This document shows positions 16,489 to 26,230 of a stretch of DNA of 63,370 nucleotides, one piece after another. The position numbers and the translations under genes are program-made. Below the pieces are notes generated by a model that saw nothing but the letters and a program-made list of their open reading frames with translations, made no database searches and was not told where the DNA came from. The number at the start of each line of letters is the position of its first letter. The first letter of the stretch is position 1. Source of the stretch: Ignisphaera sp. (GTDB lineage Archaea > Thermoproteota > Thermoprotei_A > Sulfolobales > Ignisphaeraceae); contig JAJHQM010000001.1 in the NCBI GenBank assembly GCA_020833345.1, positions 32,501-95,870 on the forward strand, read 5' to 3'.

Positions 16489-17122
16489 CTAACCACGTCT
16501 TCAATAGTTCCAGAGGGTAAACCTCTAATATCATTCTTCTCTCTCTTTTTGAGAAACCCATGGAGAAGAGCAGCACGTCTATATGGTTAGTGAATAAGCA
16601 CTTTGGGTAATTTTCAACAGCTCCCGCTACAGTAACTCCTATATCAAACTTCAGGGCCCTCTCTATGACGTCTCCAAGCCTGTCAAAGACCTTGCTCATG
16701 TTTAAGGGTTTAGTACTTGGCAATAGCAAGAGCTTTATGAATTCTCCAAGGGCAACTTCAAGAAACTTGCGTATGTGGGATTCCTTAAGAAAGTTTATTT
16801 GTGCTTCATCAACATACTTTATAGTGTCTGGTGAAACAAGTAGTACAATATTTTTTCTGATTTTAGCCAAGACCCTAGCGGATTGAGTGTCACAAGGTTT
16901 AAAGGTGGTTAACTTAAAACGCCTCTGGTGTTTTATAGCTAGCCTGAGGGATCTCCTGTCAACAGTAATTACATGCCTTGGTATGATGGCAACCTCTTCT
17001 TCAATTTGCGCCAAAGTGTCTTTACATAGCTCAAAAAAACCTTCGTCTAGACCTAGTATAGAGACGCTGTCTTCAGCAATGTACTTTTCGACATCCTTGC
17101 AGGACTCGAAAAGCACAAGCAT
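16478..17122 (-). CDS. rnp3: RNase P protein component 3 (p30)
   Basis: RNase P subunit related to eukaryotic Rpp30, a TIM-barrel-like protein that pairs with Pop5. The segment DVLLFSMGFSKRERRMILEVYPLELL is the family C-terminal signature, and VDRRSLRLAIKH and NIVLLVSPDTI are consistent internal strands. ATG 17122 is used: it is one base past the stop of the upstream gene, better placed than the TTG at 17146 that would overlap it. Confidence 0.8.
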   Translation of the reverse strand: MLVLFESCKDVEKYIAEDSVSILGLDEGFFELCKDTLAQIEEEVAIIPRHVITVDRRSLRLAIKHQRRFKLTTFKPCDTQSARVLAKIRKNIVLLVSPDTIKYVDEAQINFLKESHIRKFLEVALGEFIKLLLLPSTKPLNMSKVFDRLGDVIERALKFDIGVTVAGAVENYPKCLFTNHIDVLLFSMGFSKRERRMILEVYPLELLKTWLGEK

Positions 17123-17123
17123 G

Positions 17124-17603
17124 TTAGCCCTGGGCTCCCTTACCAAGGAAGACCTCCTCCAGGAACTTTTGAACTCCCTCTACGGACTTAAGTATTGAAA
17201 AGGATATCACGAGCTTAACCACATCATCGCCTTCAGATACTGTTGGTTTACCTAAGTATGCGCTCTGCTTATCAATTCTTATAAATACCTTATTTGCCTT
17301 TTGGTCGTATCTTATCTCAAGAGAGCTCACTATGTACTTCTTGTCGAGTTCGTGCAAGAGAAGGGCAATGTGCTTTAAAACGCTGTAAGCTTCTTCACCT
17401 TTGAATCGCGCTTCAAGCACAACTATAGGATTTCCATAAAAGCCCTTTACAGTGTTCTCTACTATTTGTATATGTGAGGCTATATGTGAGGGTACTAAGT
17501 TTAAAATTGCTTGCTTAACTTTGTTACAGTCTTCTGTTGCGTGGCAAAGAGTAGAAATAACTACTTCTGACAGCATTACCCTTCTACTTTCAGGGCTTTG
17601 CAT
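17124..17603 (-). CDS. Exosome-associated RNA-binding protein (COG1325)
   Basis: A 159-residue protein of the archaeal family described as exosome-subunit-like. The start VVISTLCHATEDCNKVKQAILNLVP and the centre FYGNPIVVLEARF...YIVSSLEIRYDQKANKVFIRIDKQSAYLG follow its pattern. The conserved archaeal neighbourhood with RNase P proteins and L15e supports a role in RNA processing. It lies directly between the GTPase gene and rnp3. Confidence 0.78.
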   Translation of the reverse strand: MQSPESRRVMLSEVVISTLCHATEDCNKVKQAILNLVPSHIASHIQIVENTVKGFYGNPIVVLEARFKGEEAYSVLKHIALLLHELDKKYIVSSLEIRYDQKANKVFIRIDKQSAYLGKPTVSEGDDVVKLVISFSILKSVEGVQKFLEEVFLGKGAQG

Positions 17604-17606
17604 TTG

Positions 17607-18837
17607 CTATACCGCGGCAACGATTTTTATCACGTCTCCCTCTTTAAGCTCATAATCTTTACCTATGCGTTGCTTCGTTTTAGCATTAATTGCGTAGAGA
17701 AATCTCTTACCCAAGTCTGTGTGAACAGCGTATGCTAAGTCTATGGCTTTAGAGCCTCTGGGCATGAGGAATGAGTCTGGAAGTATGTTTCCCTTACTAT
17801 CACTATACCTATTTTCATCTTCTACTGGGTAAACAACAATTCTTCTTAATGCATCAAAAACAACGCTGTTTATAGCCTTCTGAACTCCTGTTCCACCAAA
17901 CTCCTTCATAATATCTCTAAGCATCTCCAGCCCCTTGAACTGCTGTTGAGTAAGAGCGGAGCTATTCTTTATTTTGAACTCTGGGTCTCCAGGCAAGTAC
18001 TCTACATACCCTTTTTCAGCAAATCTCCTAAGTACGAGTTCTCCAAGAGCTGTTACAGGCACTATTATTCTATTTGATAATTCTCTCATCATCTCCTTTA
18101 GCATATCTCTAGCCTCGGGCACATCTATTTTGTTTGCCGCTATAACTATAGGTTTAGCAATTTCTCTAAGGGTTTTTATGAAAAGCTTCAGCTCTTCTTC
18201 TCTCCAGCTAGAGGGCTTTAAACTCTCGAGTTTTGTTAAAGAAAGTGTCGTGGAAACATGCTCTTTAGTTATTGAAAGACCTGAAAGCCTTTGCGCAAGG
18301 GCTTCAATAATTTGGCTCTTGTTCATGGTGTCAAGAGCTCTAGCAAAGCGGCTCCAGTCCTTTGATATTATCCCATACATCCACTCATCATATTCTCTCT
18401 CTATTTCAAGCACATCCTCTACAGGATTTCTGTAACCAGGTCTCACAGGCTTCCCATCTTCGTCTGTGGATCCAGAAGCATCTACAATGTGTATTAATGC
18501 ATCTGCTTGCCTAATTGCGTCTAGGAATTTGTTTCCAAGACCTCTGCCTTTATGAGCGTCCTTCACCAAGCCCGGCAGATCCACAAGTATTATAGGAATG
18601 AATCTCTCACCATTTATACACATAGAAGTTATGGGAGTGCACTTAGGCAAGCCTAGTTCCTTATGTACGCAAGTTTTCCTAGCGTATGCTACTCCTGTAT
18701 GAGGTTCTAAAGTAACAAACGGTCTGTTTTCTATTTTTACTGGTATAAGCGTAGCTGCAGAAAAGAATGTTGATTTTCCAACATTTGTTTTGCCCAGTAA
18801 CCCTATGTATATCTTTGGCGGTGGCGTTGTTTTTCAC
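17607..18837 (-). CDS. OBG/YchF-type GTPase with TGS domain; start out of frame by one base
   Basis: Ribosome-associated GTPase. Reading from 18650 down gives VDLPGLVKDAHKGRGLGNKF (G3), AANKID (G4) and a C-terminal TGS domain (AYAVHTDLGKRFLYAINAK...DYELKEGDVIKI). The P-loop GLLGKTNVGKST lies upstream in the same frame at about 18803-18768, but that frame meets a TGA at once and has no normal start. Removing one A from the A5 run at 18834-18830 joins GTG 18837 to MKTTPPPKIYIGLLGKT, a standard N-terminus of about 409 residues. Either a sequencing error, a mutation or slippage is involved. It leads the RNase P operon. Confidence 0.82.
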
Positions 18838-18865
18838 CTGAGTTCCTATTTTCATTATTGCTTAA

Positions 18866-18881
18866 ATTTCGTTATAAATGC
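18866..18881. promoter_or_regulatory. Shared TATA-like region between GTPase operon and L15e
   Basis: GTTATAAATGC around 18870-18880 reads as a TATA-like box on both strands. It is about 26 bases before a predicted start near 18848 on the minus strand, leading to GTG 18837, and about 26 before 18901 on the plus strand, leading to TTG 18916. Confidence 0.45.
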
Positions 18882-18915
18882 ATAAATGGTGTAAAAACAG
18901 TAATGGGGGTTTTTA

Positions 18916-19584
18916 TTGGCGCACTCAATGTATCACTACATGGCTATGGCATGGAAGAAGCCGTATGAAGGAGAGCACGGGCTGTTAATGAAGCAGAGGC
19001 TGGTGGAGTGGAGAAGGCAGCCTTCAATAGTAAGAGTGGAGAAGCCTACGAGAATAGATAGGGCTAGGAGGCTTGGTTATAAGGCTAAGCAGGGATTTGT
19101 AGTTGTTAGGGTAAGGGTTAGGAAGGGTGGATTGAGGAAGCCTAGACCCAGTTCAGGCAGAAGACCCAAGAGAATGGGCATCTATGGTCATGCACCAAAA
19201 AAGAGTTTGAGGCTTGTGGCTGAGGAGAGAGCAGCGAGAAAGTATAGGAATTTAGAGGTCTTGAACAGCTATTATGTTGGTGAAGACGGGCTTTATAAGT
19301 ACTACGAAGTTATCTTAGTGGATCCGCATCATCCAGCTATACTCAGCGACCCAGATATAAATTGGATAGCAAGTCCAAGTCAGCGTGGCAGGGTGTTTAG
19401 AGGCAAGACCTCAGCTGGTAGAAAGATGAGAGGGTTGGTGACGACGAGGCTGAGAGAGACTCATAGGTATAAGTGGAAGAAGAAGCAAAAGGAGAGAGAG
19501 TTAAAGAAGAGACACGAAGCGAGCCGTGGTGCAAGATTGATAGCACCTAAGGAAGTTTACGAAGAGCTTGGAATAGAGAAGTAG
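18916..19584 (+). CDS. rpl15e: Ribosomal protein L15e
   Basis: Large-subunit protein. The sequence [73 protein letters not shown] and the basic C-terminus are the family's. TTG 18916 is used; ATG 18928 is an alternative. In many archaea L15e leads the RNase P/exosome gene set; here it is transcribed away from it from an adjacent promoter. Confidence 0.96.
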   Translation: MAHSMYHYMAMAWKKPYEGEHGLLMKQRLVEWRRQPSIVRVEKPTRIDRARRLGYKAKQGFVVVRVRVRKGGLRKPRPSSGRRPKRMGIYGHAPKKSLRLVAEERAARKYRNLEVLNSYYVGEDGLYKYYEVILVDPHHPAILSDPDINWIASPSQRGRVFRGKTSAGRKMRGLVTTRLRETHRYKWKKKQKERELKKRHEASRGARLIAPKEVYEELGIEK

Positions 19585-19589
19585 TGTTT

Positions 19590-20660
19590 TTAAGTTAAGG
19601 GGTCTATGTAAATATAGAAGGGTTTTTCATAAGGATATAGCCTAGCAACAGCCATTCCTTGCCCTACAAGCTTCAAAGCATTTTCAATACCTTTCTTGCT
19701 GAGGTTTAAGTACCTTGAAAGCCTTATCCAATAACCCCTAGAGGGTGAGGATAATGCTATTACAGCGCCGCAGTTTTCAGTAATAGTGTCGGCATAGGGA
19801 TTTAAATCGTCTATGCTTTGTGTCGCCATTGCTAATACTACTCCATATCCACGTCCATATCTAATAAGTATGTTAGTAAAGTCTTCTACAGCACTTTGCG
19901 CTATATACCATAGTTCATCAAGAAGCACCACCTTTGTAATATAACCTAAGTTAAGATTTTGTAGGGTCCTCATAATTCTCTTCAATATGTAGAGTACGAC
20001 AGTAGCTGTAGCTTTGGGGTCTAGCAGAAACAATTTGCTAAGGTCTACAACGACGTTTTTCTGATTGAGTAAGTGAAGAGGTAAGGAGGGTGTATAGCCA
20101 GCGCTAAAAGCACTTAAAGTTGTGTGAATAGATTCTGTCTCTTCTATCCAATAATTTCGAAGAGCGTCGTCTAGAGAGGTAGTGTAGCAGTACTTACATA
20201 ATTTTATGAGCTGTTCACGAATTTGGTCTCTTACATAGGTAGGAAGTTTATAGAGAGAATTCAATGTATTTATGAAGAGATTTACATTATATGCAGTATC
20301 TTCATCAGCTTCATTACAAGAGCATATGGGTATGGGAATTTGTGACACATCCCATATAACAGTGGCATCCGATGTGAAGAGCTTTAATAAGGAGGCGTAC
20401 TCGCCCTTAATGTCAAACACTGTTAATGTTACATTGAATAAGTTTGATAGTCTTGACGCTATGGCCGTAAGCGTGATGGTTTTTCCAGACCCTGTAGGCC
20501 CTACAACAAGTATGTGATGTCTTGGTGAAAGTTTTGCATTCCAATGAATTGCTCTGCCAAAAAATACATCTATGCCTATGTAGACTCCTTCACGAGCATC
20601 TTTTGTTGTTGTGTTTAGTAGCATGTGTGGAATGGTATAGGCTACGGAGTCTAAGAGCAT
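19590..20660 (-). CDS. VirB4/HerA/CedB-type ATPase, motor half
   Basis: FtsK/HerA-superfamily ATPase of 356 residues. Features are VYIGIDVFFGRAIHW before Walker A GPTGSGKT (54-61), HerA-type DIKGEY (83-88), Walker B VVLLDE (244-249), RYGRGYG with possible arginine finger (267-273), and ATQS (279-282). This corresponds to the C-terminal two-thirds of VirB4, TraC or the crenarchaeal DNA-import ATPase CedB. The preceding gene resembles the missing N-terminal domain and ends 10 bases before this ATG. It is last of three genes. No membrane partner such as CedA is next to it. Confidence 0.8.
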   Translation of the reverse strand: MLLDSVAYTIPHMLLNTTTKDAREGVYIGIDVFFGRAIHWNAKLSPRHHILVVGPTGSGKTITLTAIASRLSNLFNVTLTVFDIKGEYASLLKLFTSDATVIWDVSQIPIPICSCNEADEDTAYNVNLFINTLNSLYKLPTYVRDQIREQLIKLCKYCYTTSLDDALRNYWIEETESIHTTLSAFSAGYTPSLPLHLLNQKNVVVDLSKLFLLDPKATATVVLYILKRIMRTLQNLNLGYITKVVLLDELWYIAQSAVEDFTNILIRYGRGYGVVLAMATQSIDDLNPYADTITENCGAVIALSSPSRGYWIRLSRYLNLSKKGIENALKLVGQGMAVARLYPYEKPFYIYIDPLT

Positions 20661-20670
20661 TATTTTAGAT

Positions 20671-21297
20671 TTATACTTGACAAAAATTGCTTAGCTGAGT
20701 AGCTATGCCAGGGTTCTTTACATGGCTTAGCGATATGTTTAACATTTGCTTAGCTAGCCCTGGAATTTTTACTAGGCTTTCTCTGTAGATGTTGAGATCT
20801 CTACACACTATAGCTATGATGCTCGATATTTCGAAAGGTATCATTCCACTCAATATGCGCTTCCTGACCTCCAGCAGTTTCTCTATAGATGCTCTAAGTC
20901 TAGTATTTGCCTTGTCTTGCTCCAGTTCTACTAATCTCATCTGAAGCTTGCCATCTATGTTGGACAAGAACTTGTCAGTGTTTATGGGCTCTATTTTTGA
21001 CAGTGTCATTAAGTGACAGCCTGGCGGGATAATAGTGTTCAGATATCTCTTTAAGTGGCTTAAGAAGTCTAGATACTCTAATTCCTCTAACCTAATGTTG
21101 GCCTCCTCTATAGTGTAAAGAGCTATGAGTTTTGAACTATGGTCATCACTACACTTATAGATGCCTCTGCTCAGTTCTTCGCATAGAGAACGATTTTTCC
21201 ATGAAATAAGCCTTCTAAGGGAGTTGCCTAGGGAGATGCTAATAGCCTTTACCTTTCCTCTAGCTTTAGCTAAAGCATTGGTTGCTATTTTCATCAC
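20671..21297 (-). CDS. VirB4/CedB-like N-terminal domain encoded separately
   Basis: A 208-residue protein with no ATPase motif. The run YLDFLSHLKRYLNTIIPPGCH followed by a long helical stretch (LVELEQDKANTRLRASIEKLLEVRKRILSGMIPFEISSIIAIVCRD) resembles the N-terminal part of VirB4-like ATPases just before the motor. Together with the next gene it would total about 564 residues, near CedB size. The stop is a clean TAA and the next ATG is in another frame. It overlaps the preceding gene by 4 bases (ATGA-type coupling). Confidence 0.6.
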   Translation of the reverse strand: MMKIATNALAKARGKVKAISISLGNSLRRLISWKNRSLCEELSRGIYKCSDDHSSKLIALYTIEEANIRLEELEYLDFLSHLKRYLNTIIPPGCHLMTLSKIEPINTDKFLSNIDGKLQMRLVELEQDKANTRLRASIEKLLEVRKRILSGMIPFEISSIIAIVCRDLNIYRESLVKIPGLAKQMLNISLSHVKNPGIATQLSNFCQV

Positions 21298-23570
21298 CTT
21301 CTGAGCCCAAGCCCAATACTAGCTGAGATTTTTAAAGCGACTTGGTGTGCCAACCAAAGCAGATAAGGTAAATTTATTGGAAACATAAGTACGCTTGCTT
21401 TTACAGGTTCTATCACTCCAATAACCTTACCCCCTCGAATAATATCATCTAAGCTTATCGAAAGGGTTAGAGCTTTTTCAGAACCTGGTGTGAGAATGTA
21501 TGCAGAATTTTGCATTAGAATTGTGAGAGCTAGGTTATGGCACAAGTTCTTTATCAAGGCATGTAACTGCAGATCACTATCGTAAATAATTTTTGCAGAA
21601 GGAATAGCTACACATATATGTGGTAACACAAGTTTGTACAGCACACCCTGCTCCATTAGTGCTTCAGGCACATCATGGTGAAATAGCTCTGCTTCAATAT
21701 TATAATGCATTGGTACTCTGTTTTCACAGTTTCCATCCCTAGATCTGGCAGTGATTGTCATGGTGAGGAAATCACAGTCTCCATCTAACTTTATGCAACC
21801 ACTTTCAAGTGTGAGAATTTGAGATTTGCAGAACACCTCCAGCTTTAATTCAATGTTTTGCAATGTTGGAGGATAGAAGCATATAATTCTCCTTTTTAAG
21901 TCTACAATAGGGTGTACATCAACTTTTACAATGTTTTTTACAATAACTAATGAAGGCTCTATAACTTCTTCTTTAAAGTCTTCTGAAGATGCACTTTCAT
22001 CTACGCACAGAGCTGGGAAACTATCTTTACTTGCAAATAATAATGTTTCTAAGCATTTCTTCAATGCATGCTTTACTTCTTTATTACAAACAATGGGGGT
22101 GTTGTTTATCAGTGTAAGCTTTTCAATGTAGTAAACTTTAGCTGAGGATGCTCTAAATGGAAAGCTGGGCTGTAATTCAATTGAACGCTCCTTCGCGTTT
22201 ACAATGCCATATATTACCATATTTAAGGTAATGGGATATTTTTGTACTGTCTTAATAATGATTTCAGATGTTATAGCGTTGTAACGCTGAAAGGTTATGT
22301 GAATACCTTCGCTTGGAACGATTTTTAATGGGTAACCTGGGATATACAATAATGTTAGCATTGAGGGATAGGGAGCGCACCTACATTTGTGTATTCTTGG
22401 TTGAATTCTTAAGACATCATCTATGGGTAATACAATGATTCTTCCTAGGATATCTACGCATACCACCTCTTTATTACTATTCCCAGTACAGCTTACAAGT
22501 GCTGAAGGGCCCTCGTAGAGCATTTCTATCGTAAATGTGTTTTTGACTTTGTTTAGCGCATATATGCTAAGCTTATTCTTGTTAAGAAGTAAGAGTCTTG
22601 AACTAGCCAAGACAATATCGTGAGCAACTTTCCTCAATTTGAGAATTTTTTCACTTTCAAGATCTAACAACATTACTCCATCTTTTTCTACTATAGCAGC
22701 AATTTCCTCGCATGGCCACACTTTTGTATGAGCTGATGCTTTCAAACTCAAGATTTTTAACTCATCCTTCTCGGCATTATATAGGGCTAAATAATTGCCA
22801 GCTTTTCCAAGGAATACACCATTATATACGTGGACAGGATTTTCAATGTGGTAGCTAGTTTCATACAAAAATTTCCTTTTGTGGTCAAAGCCTGCGAGAT
22901 ACGTTCCTCTATCGGTATTAAAAGCCATTGTATTGTAATACCATGTAGCGTTTATAATATGCTCGAAGTTATTACCTTGAAATTCATATACATCTCCATA
23001 CAAACCATCACTTAAGATAACACTTTTTTCATCTTGGTTGTAGCATATAATTAACTTAATGCTCTTAAACTCTGCGTACTCTACACGCTGGCAATTCATA
23101 ATGTGCTCAATGTGTGAAAGCTCTTTGGCAAAGAGTAAGCGGTTTTTTGTGTCTATAATGTAGCTGAAGAGCCCCTGAGGCATTATGTACTTCACATGCT
23201 CTAAATTGCTATACTCAAATTCTCCTGAGGAACTTACTGCTATTACTCTTGCTAAGGTGGATTGCTGTGAAAGCATTACTATGCTGTTTTCTGTGAAAGG
23301 TAGAATTAGGGCATCACTATTCAGTTCTTGACCTAGTTCAATGTTTTTATTAGGTGCTAAAATACTATACAGTCTAATCTTATTGCCCTGTCTGTAGACA
23401 AAAGGAGCCGGTGAAGTAAGTAGTATAGTTGAATGTAGCATAGTGTGAGGATGAGCTACAATCATGGAGTTGCAAAGTCTTAAGAGTTTTTGACCAAAAT
23501 TGTATAATGATAGCTTTGTATCTCTTGTTAGGATAGGGATGTCAAATTCTATTACATTTAACTTTTTCAT
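21294..23570 (-). CDS. Large beta-propeller-like protein of the ATPase cluster
   Basis: A 758-residue protein I do not recognise. Residues about 50-400 are repeated short beta-strand units (for example IVMLSQQSTLARVIAVSSSGEFEYS, GNYLALYNAEKDELKILSL, DGVMLLDLESEKILKLRK), suggesting a propeller. The remainder looks like beta-sandwich domains. There is no clear signal peptide and only a weak hydrophobic stretch near the C-terminus (LPYLLWLAHQVALKISASIG). It is first of a three-gene unit with the split VirB4-like ATPase, overlapping the second gene by 4 bases. It is probably a structural or DNA/protein-contacting partner, an inference. Confidence 0.6.
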   Translation of the reverse strand: MKKLNVIEFDIPILTRDTKLSLYNFGQKLLRLCNSMIVAHPHTMLHSTILLTSPAPFVYRQGNKIRLYSILAPNKNIELGQELNSDALILPFTENSIVMLSQQSTLARVIAVSSSGEFEYSNLEHVKYIMPQGLFSYIIDTKNRLLFAKELSHIEHIMNCQRVEYAEFKSIKLIICYNQDEKSVILSDGLYGDVYEFQGNNFEHIINATWYYNTMAFNTDRGTYLAGFDHKRKFLYETSYHIENPVHVYNGVFLGKAGNYLALYNAEKDELKILSLKASAHTKVWPCEEIAAIVEKDGVMLLDLESEKILKLRKVAHDIVLASSRLLLLNKNKLSIYALNKVKNTFTIEMLYEGPSALVSCTGNSNKEVVCVDILGRIIVLPIDDVLRIQPRIHKCRCAPYPSMLTLLYIPGYPLKIVPSEGIHITFQRYNAITSEIIIKTVQKYPITLNMVIYGIVNAKERSIELQPSFPFRASSAKVYYIEKLTLINNTPIVCNKEVKHALKKCLETLLFASKDSFPALCVDESASSEDFKEEVIEPSLVIVKNIVKVDVHPIVDLKRRIICFYPPTLQNIELKLEVFCKSQILTLESGCIKLDGDCDFLTMTITARSRDGNCENRVPMHYNIEAELFHHDVPEALMEQGVLYKLVLPHICVAIPSAKIIYDSDLQLHALIKNLCHNLALTILMQNSAYILTPGSEKALTLSISLDDIIRGGKVIGVIEPVKASVLMFPINLPYLLWLAHQVALKISASIGLGLRR

Positions 23571-23714
23571 AGAGCCCCAAAGTTATAGAATTCTTTTATA
23601 GTGTAGAGTACAGCATTCTTAGCCAAGTCCAAGGAGTAGCTCATAAAGATTGTGCCAATTTGTCTAGCTCTTTATAACTCTCTTTCCTAGGCAACACTTT
23701 ATTGGTGAAACGTA

Positions 23715-24029
23715 TTGGCATCACGTGAAAAGCTTATGATGATATTAACTGCTTTAAAGGATAGAATAGTATCGCCAAGCGATGTTATAGCATCAACAGG
23801 CTTACCCAGATATGAAGTCTTGGCCTCTTTTCACATTTTAGAAGCACTAAATATAATTGAGGCTGTTTATGTGAGAGGAAATTACAAATTGTACAAGCTT
23901 TCAGAATTAGGTAAGAAGTTATTAGATGCGTTAGCAAATGGTAAAGAGTTTGACTTAGTTGTAAAATCTAGTGAGGGCTTGCAAACCCCCAGCAACACTG
24001 TTCATAACATTGCTGAAGCAACAGCGTAA
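23715..24029 (+). CDS. Winged-helix DNA-binding protein
   Basis: A 104-residue protein: IVSPSDVIASTGLPRYEVLASFHILEALNIIEAVYVRGNYKLYKLSELGKKLLDAL is a winged helix followed by a polar tail of about 30 residues. The start is a TTG, with a TATA-like CTTTATAAC around 23670-23680. It is divergent from the three-gene ATPase cluster and could regulate it. No named family recognised. Confidence 0.68.
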   Translation: MASREKLMMILTALKDRIVSPSDVIASTGLPRYEVLASFHILEALNIIEAVYVRGNYKLYKLSELGKKLLDALANGKEFDLVVKSSEGLQTPSNTVHNIAEATA

Positions 24030-24203
24030 TAGAGATATGCACATCTTTTAATTATCAGGGGTATCGGTAGTAATGATCACTAGGTAATAGAGTGTAGAAA
24101 TGTTTATATGCACAGTGCAGGTCGAAGACTTGAAGAGGCATTTTAGTTATTTACTGCTTAAATGAAGTAAGGTATAATAGTTTGCTTTACAGATTAATAC
24201 ATA

Positions 24204-25238
24204 ATGATGACACTTGCCTCAGACGTTTTACAATGTGTGCTTTTGTATTTTGATGTAAGAGAGATAGCTTTAAGTAATAAGTTTTATAGAACTTTGGTCA
24301 GGGAATTGCATGGACTTAATGTAAGTCATGAGATACTTCACCTAATAGCTGAGAAGTTGTTAATATGGCGTGCAAGAATCTGCAGAGAAAGTGTTTATGG
24401 TAAGACTATAGGCTTCTATAAAGGAGTTGTAATAGGCAGAGAACGTCAAGGAACAGAGCACTACGACGTGGTTGTGAAAGACTCTAGAGAATCCTGTGTA
24501 TACGATATGACGCACTTAGTTAGCGAAGCGTTCATAAAGCTTTATCCAAGGAGTCCATTAATAGTCTTTGACGCCATTTTATGGGAGCTTCATCACAATA
24601 AAGAGAAGAAGAGAGCCTTACAGCAATTTCTTTTTTCATTAAATATTGTGAGGAGGTACCTTACAGACTTAAATGTAGCAGTGATTTCCCCATCTGATGA
24701 ATTAAAGAATATCTTGAAAACGATTAAGAATAGAATTGAAATTATAAAGCGTGTGAACACAATTCAATCTAAATACAATTCAATTGTAGTCCTAGACCCT
24801 TACGCAGATAAGGCTTTAACAGAATCTGAGATTATGAAAGCAGATGTTTTTATAATAGGGCTTTTGGTTGACGACATGTTTCCAAGGCCTTTTGCTACCT
24901 ACACTATGTCACTTTTAAGAAGTCTTGATGCTTATGAGAGGAGGGCCATAATTTATAAAAACCATGTTATTGGAGTACCTAAGGAAATTAATAAAATTGT
25001 TGAGATATTGTTAAAGGTGAGGTTTGAAGGGAGAAGCATTGATACAGCTATAAAAGAAGCTATGGGTGTAGACGATAAGATTAAGAGAATAATTTATGAA
25101 GCCTTAAGGCACTGCAGCATGGGTAAGGTAGTTAATGAAAGTATCTTACGGGATCTCATGAATGAGTTGAAATTAGATGAAAGATATTATAATAAGGTAT
25201 TAGCTAGAGTTAGAAAGCTTTCTTGCTGGAGGAGTTAA
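24204..25238 (+). CDS. Trm10-like SPOUT tRNA methyltransferase
   Basis: Probable tRNA position-9 purine N1-methyltransferase of the crenarchaeal Trm10 type. The SPOUT-like part includes SIVVLDPYADKALTESEIMKADVFIIGLLVDD, with a C-terminal helical domain (SILRDLMNELKLDERYYNKVLARVRKL). The N-terminal 100 residues are poorly conserved. At 344 residues it is larger than typical archaeal Trm10. Its last 39 bases overlap the convergent GTPase gene. Assignment is by pattern, with moderate certainty. Confidence 0.6.
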   Translation: MMTLASDVLQCVLLYFDVREIALSNKFYRTLVRELHGLNVSHEILHLIAEKLLIWRARICRESVYGKTIGFYKGVVIGRERQGTEHYDVVVKDSRESCVYDMTHLVSEAFIKLYPRSPLIVFDAILWELHHNKEKKRALQQFLFSLNIVRRYLTDLNVAVISPSDELKNILKTIKNRIEIIKRVNTIQSKYNSIVVLDPYADKALTESEIMKADVFIIGLLVDDMFPRPFATYTMSLLRSLDAYERRAIIYKNHVIGVPKEINKIVEILLKVRFEGRSIDTAIKEAMGVDDKIKRIIYEALRHCSMGKVVNESILRDLMNELKLDERYYNKVLARVRKLSCWRS

Positions 25239-26051
25239 ATAAAATCTTATCTTTCCATCTAGGTAATCCCTAATTACAGCCCTTGCGGCCTCCTCTATAT
25301 TTGGCTCCCCATCCTTCTTATAGAACCATCCTCTTTTAATAGCTATGTGCATTAGTATCTCTAAGGGATCTGAAGAGCGCACTGTATAGGCTCTTTCAAT
25401 TGATTTCGCATTGTGCTTTAAAACAAGTTTAAGAAGCTCTGTAGCAGCACGTACTGGGTTGTTGATGAGCTCCACCGGCTGGCTTCTAATTAAAACCTCT
25501 AGTCCTTTGACATCAAATGGGATGTAACCCGGGGTGTCTATGATGTAAATACCTGGTGCAACTTTGTATATTGTAACCCCCTTGGTATAGCCCCACGAAC
25601 CGGGGTAAGGGCTTGTAGGAGCAGAATCCTTTTTCTTCAAAGCGTTTATGAGTGAGGACTTTCCCACCTTTGGTAAACCAAATAGAGCTACGTTTAGAGA
25701 GTCCACTTTCTTTAGTTTATCCATAAATACTTGCATCAACTTCTTAATGCCTACTTTCTTCACTGTGGACACACATATGGCATTAATGCTACGGTTTGAG
25801 GCAAAGTACTCAACCCATTCTCTACAAATGTTTTGCGGAACAAGGTCGCATTTATTAAGAATTAAAAGGTAATCTCTACTGAATTTCCTAGCAATACCCT
25901 CTACTATACCACTTTTTAATGCTAAAGGAGCCCTAGCTTCTACAACTTCTGCTACAATGTCTGCCTTAGCTATGATTTTTGAAATTTCTGAAGTCTTCAG
26001 AAGCCTCATAATGTAATCAAGCCTGCTTTCATATAAGTGCAGGCTCTTCAA
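25200..26051 (-). CDS. Circularly permuted GTPase of the YlqF/YawG type
   Basis: Ribosome-assembly GTPase with the G4 motif (LNKCDLVP) before G1 (GLPKVGKSSLIN) and G3 (IDTPGYIP), the permuted order of the family. A TTG at 26051 starts it, with TTTATAAG about 36 bases upstream. The 3' end overlaps the Trm10-like gene by 39 bases in tail-to-tail orientation. Length 283 aa. Confidence 0.88.
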   Translation of the reverse strand: MKSLHLYESRLDYIMRLLKTSEISKIIAKADIVAEVVEARAPLALKSGIVEGIARKFSRDYLLILNKCDLVPQNICREWVEYFASNRSINAICVSTVKKVGIKKLMQVFMDKLKKVDSLNVALFGLPKVGKSSLINALKKKDSAPTSPYPGSWGYTKGVTIYKVAPGIYIIDTPGYIPFDVKGLEVLIRSQPVELINNPVRAATELLKLVLKHNAKSIERAYTVRSSDPLEILMHIAIKRGWFYKKDGEPNIEEAARAVIRDYLDGKIRFYLTPPARKLSNSS

Positions 26052-26230
26052 TTACAAGTATGATAAACATCTTTAATAACTTATAAACTTTCAAGCAATT
26101 ACAATACGGCTTGCCAAATCTACATCATTAAAGTTGCAAACTCCTCTAAACGTTATTCATGATGGCGTTATTATAAAGGAGAGTGAAGATAAAGCTTTAT
26201 TTTGTACTATGCATTAAGTATATATGGAGG

